From Gigaspora rosea (lineage: Eukaryota; Glomeromycota; Glomeromycetes; Diversisporales; Gigasporaceae), in contig QKWP01000588.1 in assembly GCA_003550325.1 (NCBI GenBank), positions 84,415 through 148,414 on the forward strand: a DNA stretch of 64,000 bases, given 5' to 3'. Under the pieces are notes generated by a model. It was not told the origin of the DNA. It saw only the letters and a program-made list of their open reading frames with translations, and did not search any database. The translations under genes were made by a program, and so were the position numbers. Shown piece after piece: positions 11,533-21,934 of the stretch. Each line of letters starts with the position of its first letter. Position 1 is the first letter of the stretch.

Positions 11533-14046
11533 TTGTCTATAGCTAACGATACGTTAAACGATAATGAACTAGAGAATGCTAATGATATGTTAAATGATTG
11601 TGAATTGGAAAATACTGACGATATGTTAAATGATTGTGAATTGGAAGATACTAATAATATATTAAATGATTGTGAATCGGAAAATGCTAATGATATTTTA
11701 AATAATTGTGAACCAGAAGATGATGATGATATGTTAAACAATAGTGAACCAGAAGTTACTGATGATCTGTTGAATTCTTTAGAACTGATAACTGGACTTA
11801 CTTTTCAAACATGAGAAGAATTTAAAAATTGGATTCATAGATTTGCATTAAAGAAAGGTTTTGACTGCAAAATTAAAAGTAGTGAGGCAGTTCAGGGCAT
11901 AATACGAAGGGCTCTATATGTATGCACTAGATCTGGTGCCAATGATCCACAAATATCGACTAATCCAACAAAACATCGTAAGGTTTCTTCCAAAAAAGTA
12001 AAATGTCCTTGGAAAGTAAATGTTACCTATCCAAAAAAAATTAATATGATTAGAATTAATTCATTTGTGAATGAACACAATCATCCTTTTACTCCTACTA
12101 TGATCAATAAAACTTTGCCTCGGTTTCGAAAATTGATACCTGAGATGCTAGTTGACATTAAAAAGTATGCAATTCAAGGCAGGCTAAATTCCGTGTCGAT
12201 ATACCCTTTAATTAAACATGATTATCCCACCCAGCCTTTAAATAAGCGTGATTTGTACACTGCCGTTTACAATTTTCGCTGAAATAATAATCCAGGAGAG
12301 TTGGATGCCTCTTTGATGCTTCAAACCTTGTTAAATTGGAAAGAATTAGACCTATTATGGGTTGTTAAGCTATGTTTAGATTCAGTATCAAGAAAGTTGA
12401 ATTCACTATTTTGGATGTCGCCATCTCAAAGATTATTATACGAAAATTTTCATGATGTAATATTTATGGACACCACATCAAATATGAATCGGTTCCAAAT
12501 GATGTTATGCGTTATTGTAGTAATTGATAATAATTTTAAGACAAGGATAGTAGCGTGTAGTCTTCTTGAAGATGAAACATTAGAATCTTTTCAATGGGTT
12601 TATGAGACTTTACTTGAAGAAAGTGGTATTGTTTCTAAAACAATATTTACTGATAGTGATCTAGCAATAATAAGTGCTTTAAAAACTGTATATCCCACTA
12701 CCAAACATATGATATGTATATTTTATATTGATTTAAATCTTAGAAAGAAGTTAAAAGATAAATTAGGTTCTGATTTTAAGGCATTTCATTCAGAGTTTTA
12801 CCGCTGTCGCAATAGTTTATGTGAAGTTCTTTTTGAGAGTCAATGGTCTGAGTTGTTAGATAATTATTCAGCTACTACAAAATTACATTATATACTACTA
12901 AGGAATCATGGGCCGTCCCTTGGATTAATAATCATTTTACGGGAGGTGCACAAAGCACCCAAAGAATTGAGTCGATTAATTCTCATATTCATCAAAAAGT
13001 TGATTGGTCAACTTCCTTATTCGGTTTACTAAATAGTCTTAATGATCTTATTAAGCAAAGCGAGCATTTAACAAAATTTGAAATACAGTGTAATGCTATT
13101 CCAACTGTTGGATTACCAATGTTGAATTGTCGTTTCTTTCCAAATGTTGATAAAATATTAGAAAAGTTCCTTACTCCTAATATGTTAAACAAGCAAAGAG
13201 ACCAAATGAATGCAAGTATATGTTATGATGTTATTTGTGTTGATAAATGGGAAGACTTGATTGAAGTATGTTGTATATGCTTATTTTTTTTTTTTTTAAT
13301 AGGTATGATACTAATATATTTTGTAGACCGATATAGATAGTGAAGCAATAAATCTTTGGATTTGAGAGCAAGATTCCGATATATGTCAAATTTTGTTTAA
13401 ATTAATGATACAAAATGTAATACCCGATGCAATTCTTCAAGTATGATGCATTTGCGCTACAGGAACTACAGGGAATGGGCATTATATTGTACTGCTTAAA
13501 GATGGCAGCCATTTATGTAGCTGTCTTCTCTTAATTATTAAGGGTTTAATTTGCTGTCACTTTTTTTGTGTTGGCACATACTCTCCGTTGGCCACATTTC
13601 ATATAACCCTTATTCCAAGCCAGTGGTTTTTAGACCCTAAGATTAATGTAGAAAATCTACTTAAAGAAATTCTAGCTATTACTATTTCGGTATCCGAACA
13701 ACATTAAGAAGCTTCTGAAGTCACACCAAATATTACATTGCATCATCTATTTTCTGTTTGTTCTAATACCTTAAGCTTAGAACCAACTTCTAGACCTGCT
13801 AAAGCAAGATTCACTGAATTATTTGGGCTATCTAAGAAGGCAATTGACCATGCAATTAAGGCCGAAATTTATTCAAATTTGTCTGATGTGCTTAAAACAT
13901 TTATTAAAGAAGCACAAAACAAAATAAATAGAAATCAAGTTCAAGATGAGAATTACATTGACGAGAATTATATTGATGAGAATTATGCTAATAAGAATAG
14001 CATGGCGGACATTTATTTTAATTGGTCCAAAAAAATAAACAAGTAA
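11533..14046 (+). pseudogene. Broken MULE transposase (FAR1 zinc finger, DDE, SWIM)
   Basis: A Mutator-like transposase relic spread over several frames with stops (for example after LTFQT at 11811 and in YNFR* near 12282). Order: an acidic repeat leader (11545-11790, ~14-residue units like ENANDMLNDCEL); a FAR1/WRKY-GCM1 zinc finger (YVCTRSG, KCPWKVN, VNEHNHPF, about 11820-12075); the DDE core (FMDTTSNMN near 12465, FTDSD near 12645); then, after an apparent 60-bp intron (13266-13327), a SWIM finger (CSC...CCH, about 13515-13560). A later open part (13738-14046) ends in Asn-rich ENYIDENY repeats. These families cut and paste DNA in the nucleus. The catalytic Glu is not pinned because of the breaks. 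Inactive as written; element ends not found. Confidence 0.85.
11545..11790 (+). repeat. 42-bp minisatellite encoding an acidic repeat
   Basis: Six to seven units of 42 bp inside the MULE leader, encoding ELENxNDMLNDC-like 14-mers. Both coding and periodicity are visible despite substitutions. Confidence 0.75.
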
Positions 14047-14991
14047 ACAATATGCATGACCAGTCAGGAGATATACCAAATTAGGAAGCTACATTCTAGA
14101 ATGATCTACAGACGAATTCTTGAATTTTATTGGCTCTTACAAGCCACAAAATTGCTTAAAGTCGTACATTGACAAAAAAAAATTTTTTTATAATAATTAA
14201 CTGCAAATTGACCTTTGAATATATAGTTTAAGACACCTAGTTTAAATAATCCACGTTAATCAGCTCTCATCAAAAAAGTAAATGAAAGTTGAAATTTGAG
14301 TAGTTGTTTTAAAATATAGAAACTTAATCTTGCTAATCTGTAATATTTTAACTATTTTTTTATAGTATTAGATTCCCGAAGACAACTAGAGAAGAACACG
14401 TTTCTGCAATACATAGCATATGTTTCACTTATAGCAGTTGAAATTGGTTCCGTTGTTCTTGGTACTGTAGTAATACTGAAAATGAAGTAATGCGAGATTG
14501 GATGATACTAGTTATTCTGGAGTAAAAACCATCTTTCCAAAAAGTTTCAAGAATTTTTTATGGCTTCACTTGTCAACAATATCATTACCAGATAATTGAA
14601 AATAGTAAATAAGAAGTAACCAATTTGTAATGTAGTTTCCAAACTAAGAAAATTTTTGCAAGAAAATTTTCAGGATCTGATGGTAAGCTAGAATTTTAAA
14701 TTTTTACTTCTATTATAAATTATTGTATCCAATAAGTAAACTAATACATTTTTTTAAAAATCAAGTAGGGCTTTCAGTTTTAAAAAATATATTCGGGTAC
14801 TTAGCCATAATATTGTTGTGCCATTATATATTATAAGTTATAAAAAGAGACGAAAATAGTAAATAGCCATAGCAAGGCATACAACGGCCAGTTAATGATC
14901 ATCGGGGGCTAATCTTACAGATTACAAAATTCTTAGCAAGTTAAGAATCCGAAGTAAAACAGAAAGTTGTTTTGGCAGGTCGCATTGGGCA
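14047..14991. other. Spacer between MULE relic and GC-rich element
   Basis: AT-rich with many stops in all frames. It probably includes the 3' end of the MULE, but no terminal repeat could be recognised. Nothing else seen. Confidence 0.4.
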
Positions 14992-16290
14992 TAGGGTTCA
15001 GAATGGGCCGGGTCAGGCCAGGTTTCTTCAAATTTAAGCCCAAGCCCAAAGAAATTTATAAGCCCGAGCCCGGGCCCGGCCCAGTAAAAATTTACAGATT
15101 TGGGCCGGGCCGGGTCACTTCAAAACTATACCTGGCCCAACCAAACCCGACTGGGCCCGGTGATTAAGTGGATGTCACTGGCACGTAGGGTTGGTTAGGT
15201 TCCAGTTAGGTTCTGATAGGTTCTAAGTAAATTAATAATTTTTAAACTGATTTTTTCACTTTGTCTCTTATTGATCGTTACCAATACTAAAGATCCAAGA
15301 AAAGAGATACTAATAGAAAAAATTTCGAAAATTTAATCAATGAACAAAAACTAGCAAAACAGATGAAAGAAAGTATCACCTAACAATGCTCTAATAGTCC
15401 AGCTTATAGTTGCTCATTCAAGGCACGACGTATAATTCCATATACCTATAAAAACAAAGTGCTGACTCATAACTAAAAAGAAACAAAACCAGATCTACGA
15501 AATCCATAAGAATGAAGAGAGTTAGTTCCTATTAATTTCATAAAAGAGAATAAAAAAAACGAAACGAGTTACTTATCGTTAGACCAGTTTCCGGTTCTTG
15601 CCCAACCAAATCTAAGTTGTATTCTCTAATGCCGACCTAGAAGAGAAGAGGATCTAGAAGGTTAGTTAACTAGATAATGCTTACATTAGTATTCAGTCAA
15701 TGTGAAAATACTGAATATTTTGATCGCCACAAATATTCTGAGCCTAAAAGAAAAGAAAAAAAAGAAAAAAACAAAAAGACAATGTTAGCAAGACGAAAGT
15801 TCAATAAGACAAAGAAAATAAAGGCACTCAACTACCAACAAGAAATTTCACTGATTGTATACATCCCATGAGACGAAGTAATCCAAAAAGGAACCCAATG
15901 ATCTAACGGCAAAAAAAGAAAGATAGAAATATTTAATCAAAACTGCCTTCGATAAATTGATGAATCCGATCTGGCTGTCAAATTATTGACGGTCCCCATA
16001 GTCAAATTTAGGAGTGATACAAATTTTGGGGTATTACTCAAATTAGCAGATATGCTAAACATAAATTCAATTGTATGAAATTGACCAATCACGAGAAAGT
16101 TATCCTATATTTATAGGGCCTGTGGGGGCCCGCGGGCCCATTTCAAAAACCCGACCCAAGCCCGGTATTTAATAAACCCGGTCTAAACCCGACCCACTTT
16201 ATAACGGGCCAAAATATTGGACCCGGCTTTGACCCAAACCCCGCCCAACCCGCAAACCCGCGGGTTTAGCCCGGCCCATTCTGAACCCTA
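14992..16290. mobile_element. GC-rich-ended non-autonomous element with TAGGG inverted ends
   Basis: The left end TAGGGTTCAGAATGGGCCGG is repeated inverted at the right end (to 16290). About 170 bp inside each end is dense in GGCCC/ACCCG words, while the middle is ordinary AT-rich DNA with no gene. TAGGG fits the YARNG rule of hAT ends, but the 8 bp on each side (ATTGGGCA and ATAATAAT) do not match, so the superfamily is unproven. Confidence 0.6.
15667..15771. repeat. 105-bp segment repeated after the N at 17711
   Basis: Begins TAACTAGATAATGCTTACAT and is matched by 17712-17816 with a few substitutions (for example TAGT to TAGC). The second copy starts exactly at an N, so it may reflect assembly rather than duplication. 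Confidence 0.85.
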
Positions 16291-17710
16291 ATAATAATAT
16301 TTAGCATTATTATACTTGATTCATAAAAATAAATTTTATAAATTCTGTTTATAAAACTTATTGAACGCATAAAACATTACAAGATTTTACTTGGCATCAC
16401 TTAAGTATAAATAGTTTCATAGTCAAACCGCAGATAAATTCTGTAAGCTAGTGATGATGAAGTAATTCTTGTTATTATAAATCAAACTGGTCTTATGAGT
16501 TATTTTTGCTATTCAATTTTGGTATAAAAAGATAAAAAATTATTATTAATCTAATTTGGCCATTGATAATTTCTATTAGATATTCTTAAGTTACTATTAA
16601 AAGCATTTTTGGTTAATAAAAGCTGTATTATAAATTAGCAGTGCATTCTTTTTAAAAATTTATATAAATTTCATAGTGATAATATATTTATTAATTTATT
16701 CACTGTAAAAATTTTATACTGCAAGCTAAAATTGATCTCTGAATCGTAATCATAATATAGGTTTAAAAAAAATCTGCTATTATTACTTTCAATTTATTAA
16801 TCTTAACTACTTATAATCTCAATAGCATCCAAACAATAAATTTGTTCACCAAAATTGTATTAAGCTTATAGATTGGACTTTCAAAAAGATTATGTTAAGT
16901 AACAAGCTCAAGTTTAATAATTTTTGGGAATAATTCCATATATGGATCCAAAAAGTTTAATAAGCTTAAGGAATAAAAATAGATTTTTAGATTTAATAAA
17001 AATCAGACATATATAGTGTTGGTGTCCTTATGTAGGAAATATCAGTAGTTATTCATTATTCGAGATGATTCTAAATATCATCTTGTATTACAGCTGTTTT
17101 CAAAAAGGTGTGAACGATCAGGGATCGCCATATCAAGGATATTTCTCCAATTTTCTTCTTTTTTTTTACTCTCGCTTCTAACAGAGAAAGATTCTCACCA
17201 ATTTTCCAATAGAAATAGTTTTTATAGTTCAAAAAAATAATACTATTCTAAGTTAAAGGTAGATTTTAACAGGTGAATAAAGAAATTTTTAATAAATTCC
17301 TAAAAACGGTGATCATTATTGAGTCTTGCTTTATAAAGTAAATTAATTATTTATCAATTAAAAATTATAGTTCTTTAACACATCTCTTAAAGTAAAACTT
17401 TCTCCCATTTAGAGTTGCTGAATGTTTTTTTTTTTGATTATATTCAATTTTGATAGCTCATTATTGCATCGTGAACAAAATTAAAATCTAAAAGAATCTT
17501 TTAGAGTTATCGAATAATTATAATGCAATAGTTTTTTTTTTGAACAAGAGAAACTTGATCTTCTGTCCAATTTGGCGTAAAATTTGTGTATAAGCATATT
17601 TGTAATATCACATTTGCCATTTTTGTGTTTGCAAATCAATTCCACGGTATAAACACTTTCGACAGCTAAAGCAAGTCCCACTTTTGTATATAAGTTTTGT
17701 ATCTAGTGCA
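16291..17710. other. AT-rich gene-free region
   Basis: No supported gene. A short - strand frame at 17481-17681 (66 codons) has no recognised family. Several T-runs. Confidence 0.4.
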
Positions 17711-17711
17711 N
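17711..17711. other. Single N: contig join
   Basis: A lone ambiguous base directly precedes a repeat of sequence from 2 kb upstream. It is read as a scaffold join. The A-rich run at 17817-17925 just after it may be unreliable. Confidence 0.8.
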
Positions 17712-17878
17712 TAACTAGATAATGCTTACATTAGCATTCAGTCAATGTGAAAATACTGAATATTTTGATCGCTACAAATATTCTGAGCCTAAAAGAAAAG
17801 AAAAAAAAAGAAAAAAAAAAAAAAAAAAAAAAAAAGAAGAATAAAAGAAGATAAAGATAAAAGGAACCGTCAAAAAAA

Positions 17879-17910
<32 letters not shown>

Positions 17911-18209
17911 AAAAAAGTAAACAGCCATAGCAGAAATAGACGTTTATTTTAATAAATATATGTACTTTAATTTAGTTGGATAAATAAATAATTCTATACA
18001 TATAGTTTTAATTAAAAGAATAAATTAATGAATGCCACAGTAAAGTGGGAGATAGGACTATATATTATAGTATTTGGCATCACGATATCTATTGATTAAG
18101 TTTTAAATTATAAATTTTATCATTAAATATACTAAATATAAATACAGAAATATTATAAATTATATATAATTACTTGTCGCTAAGTTAAATTTTTTTAAAA
18201 CTTTTTAAA

Positions 18210-18720
18210 GCATCTTGGCCATCGCAAGCAAACCGTATTTGCAAGTGTTCATATCCTATTTGAAACCAACATTTAAATATTGTTCCTTGATTTACTTTAG
18301 AAGCTACAGTGATATCTTCATAATTTCCCCTTGCCGTCTACCAAATATAAATCAGGTTTAATTTTTAATTTCAAGGTTACTTCTACTATAGCTTCTTTAG
18401 TAGTCTGAAGGTGATTTTTACTTTCTTTTCCTCTTTGCCTCGATTTTCTAGTAAAATGTTTTTCTCATTAGCATTAGTAAGTCGGTTAGTAGAATTTTAA
18501 TTTCACTTAAAATTTGGATTAAATCCTTGATTTTCTTACCCCAACATGTTGTGTAATAAGTTCTTTGACAAGAGCAAGCCCTATTCCGGTACCTTCCTGA
18601 CTACATGAACGTTGAGATTTTACATGATAAAACGCCGAAATATATTGATAAAGATATTTTATATTAATTACTGGAACTTGCTTAAAATGTAAAAAAGGAT
18701 TTGATTTTCTTTCTACCAAT
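18210..18720 (-). pseudogene. Hybrid histidine kinase relic (HATPase and start of receiver)
   Basis: The - strand frame ending at 18519 reads FYHVKSQRSCSQEGTGIGLA, continuing LVKELITQHVG: the G2-box region of the HATPase_c domain of sensor histidine kinases. About 150 bp further on, another frame reads DITVASKVNQGTIFKCWFQI (around 18240-18330), the end of the same domain, followed by FACDGQDALKSF, which resembles the start of a receiver domain. Breaks lie between the parts, and the H-box and N-box are absent upstream. This is a decayed fragment of a two-component hybrid kinase, not a functional gene. Confidence 0.7.
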
Positions 18721-21511
18721 TGTTAGAGGATGATATGGGTCTTTTGTTTTGCTTGAAGTGCTTTCGTGCTTGATAGAAAAAACAAAAAGAACTGAAAGAA
18801 CAAGAGCAAAAAGCACAAGATAAGGAATAAGGTGAAAGTGGTAAAATAACAGAATTAAATAAAAATTAACATACAATGACCAACGGCAAAACTATGCTTA
18901 GATTCCTTATTTTCATATTACCTGTATAATTCACTTTAAGTCCACTTGAATCTATATCAATAAATGGTGATTTCTTTAATAACCCATGCGGTTGGCAATG
19001 GAGTTATTAATCTAAATCTCTATTGCCATTATCGTTGTACTGGTACGTACATGTAAAATGCTGTTGGGAACTAAAACTAGTATGTCACTGTACATACTTT
19101 GGCATAACAGTACTGAATTAACTTATTCATTATAAATTACTTACCAAAATTTTGCTCTGTAAGCAAAGTTTTTAAGGTATATGATCTATACTGATCTTTT
19201 TTTACTAAAGACATACGAAGAGTTAAAGAATACTACTAGGCTAATGCGTAGCATTGTGAGGCCGGAGCTAAAATATTTAAAATTTTAAGTACAGTACTAT
19301 ATTGTACTATATATAGTATTTATATAATTTTAATTAAAAAATTTATTTTAAAATTAAATAATATTAAATACTATTTATGAATTTAATAATTAATAATTAA
19401 ATTGTATTATTATATAATTTATAATTAATATATTCAAGTTTTAGGTAATAAAGAAATTAGCTGCATTTCTTCAGTTTTTCTTTCTTGCATTCTTTTACAC
19501 TTTAAAATTCGGTGAAGTCTTTCAAAATTAAATGGTTTAAAAATAATATCATCAAGTGAACGGACTCGAGATACTGCTACAAAAGAAAGTCCAGCAGCAA
19601 ATTCTTTGCTACCAATATCTATTCTAACTTTTGGTAGTGTAAGCCCTTGGCTTTTGTGCACTGTAATAGCCTATGCAAGACAAATAGGAACTTGCAAACG
19701 TGAATATATTGCTCCTGATTTACCTTCCCATTTGCGTTGAATTGGTACAATTGGAACAACATTTATACCATTTACTATACTAATAGTAGGTCCTGTATAA
19801 TTATCAAATTTAATAAAAACAGCTATAGGAAGTGAAGATGGACTTTGCTCTTCTTCAAATAAAATATCTTGAATAATTCCCATTGAACTATTAACTAATC
19901 CAGCTTCTGTCCATAGATTTGCTATTAGCATAATACGTGCACCTTTGCTTAATAATAATTCTGCCTCAAGACCACCTGCTGCATCAGAATCTGCATTTTT
20001 AGCTTCTTTACCTCCCCTATTATGTATTGCAAGAATTTTTGCAACAGGAACATTTAATGATTTTAATTTATCAGTATTTATTATATTAACTTCAGTCCAT
20101 TTTGCCATAATAAATGTAGTATCTGAAAATCTATTATATTCTGTTTTATTTATTTTATCATCAAAACATGTACTAAGTGTTCTCCAGTCTGTAATAGTAG
20201 ATTCACTACTACGCAATCGTAAGAGAATATCTCGAAAATTCTTTTGTTCTTCAGAATCTCCAGATTGACACTCAACAATATCAAGTTTATATACTTCTTG
20301 AAACTGGTTGTAGGCTATAATACCATCATTAGATAGAGAATTTTTTAAAATAGTTGTAGTATACATAGGATGATCAAGCACAGGAGGAAGCTGACCAAAA
20401 TCACCAAACAAGATAATTGATTTTCCACCAAAAGGCTGGTTTTTTTGTTCAGAAAAAGCTTGACGTAATTGCAAATTAATTAAAACAAGCATCTAACGTC
20501 CAACCATACTTTTTTCATCAATTATAAAATATTTTATATTTTGTAACTTATTTTGTAAACGGTTTAATTGCTCACCAGTTATGTCAAGATTATTACCAAT
20601 AGGTATTGGAATAGAAAAAGCTGAATGAATTGTTTCTCTATTAATATTAAAGGATACAACTCCTGTTGGAGCAAGTTCTAATATAGGTGAATTAGATTTG
20701 ATTTCTGTTAATTCAAGAAGTCGACATCTAATTGCTCTAATTAGTAATGACTTTCCTGTACCAGCAGTTCCCATAACAATAATGTTAAGTGGCTCAATTT
20801 GACAACCTGTAAAAATGCTATGATAATGTGATTCTATTCGCTTAAAAATTGTTTTTTGCTTATTATTTAAAATCTGATAATCTATAATATCAGTATTAGA
20901 TATTTCATTTATCTTTATTTTATTATTTGATTTATTATAACTAGAGCTTGTACCTGTATAAGTGTTACCTGGGTAACCCGGTTAACACCTGTCAACCGGG
21001 TCATAGCTATCGTTAACTGAGTGACCCGAATTAATTATCTATAAGCATGATAATGTGACGTACAAACGTATGTACAGTACGTATGTCCGTTGGGAGTGAG
21101 GTCATTTTAAATTTTATTATTTAAACCCAGTTTATTTTCCGACGGCCTCTAGCCGTTTGAGAATAAACTGATTATGTTACAGCTATTATCATAATTCTCG
21201 GGGCACCTGACATAAAAATTAATAAATTTATCAGTTACCATTATCATTATACGTAGTTTTTTAAAAAAATGCATATAAGAGAATTTATGATTTTGCATCA
21301 ATTAATTAAACAAACGGTTTACCTGGATTATTAAGATAACCTAGTTTATAATGTTATAAACGGTGAGTAACCCGGAGCTTAAATTTTTTAATGGGTGCAA
21401 CCTCTAAAAAAATTACATAACCTTAAGAGCTACCTCAATTTTGCATTAGCCAATCAAACAAACCGGGTCAACCGGGTCAACCGGGTAACCCGGATTTTTT
21501 AAAACAATCCG

Positions 21512-21512
21512 N
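21512..21512. other. Single N: join of two versions of one locus
   Basis: 21513-21934 is identical, as far as I can read, to 20559-20980 (422 bp), and 21935-21948 equals 21498-21511. The sequence after N is thus the same locus with 20981-21497 missing. This looks like two assembly paths placed end to end. Confidence 0.85.
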
Positions 21513-21934
21513 ACGGTTTAATTGCTCACCAGTTATGTCAAGATTATTACCAATAGGTATTGGAATAGAAAAAGCTGAATGAATTGTTTCTCTATTAATA
21601 TTAAAGGATACAACTCCTGTTGGAGCAAGTTCTAATATAGGTGAATTAGATTTGATTTCTGTTAATTCAAGAAGTCGACATCTAATTGCTCTAATTAGTA
21701 ATGACTTTCCTGTACCAGCAGTTCCCATAACAATAATGTTAAGTGGCTCAATTTGACAACCTGTAAAAATGCTATGATAATGTGATTCTATTCGCTTAAA
21801 AATTGTTTTTTGCTTATTATTTAAAATCTGATAATCTATAATATCAGTATTAGATATTTCATTTATCTTTATTTTATTATTTGATTTATTATAACTAGAG
21901 CTTGTACCTGTATAAGTGTTACCTGGGTAACCCG
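21513..21934. repeat. 422-bp exact repeat of 20559-20980
   Basis: Includes a second copy of the helicase Walker A region and the left end of the MITE. It should not be counted as a second helicase gene. Confidence 0.85.

Noticed and set aside
17731..17928. Phe-rich - strand frame
   Set aside because: Translation of an A-rich run next to an N; low complexity.
21477..21728. Second Pif1-like helicase gene
   Set aside because: It is an exact repeat of 20559-20774 placed after an N and reads through the N; treated as an assembly effect.
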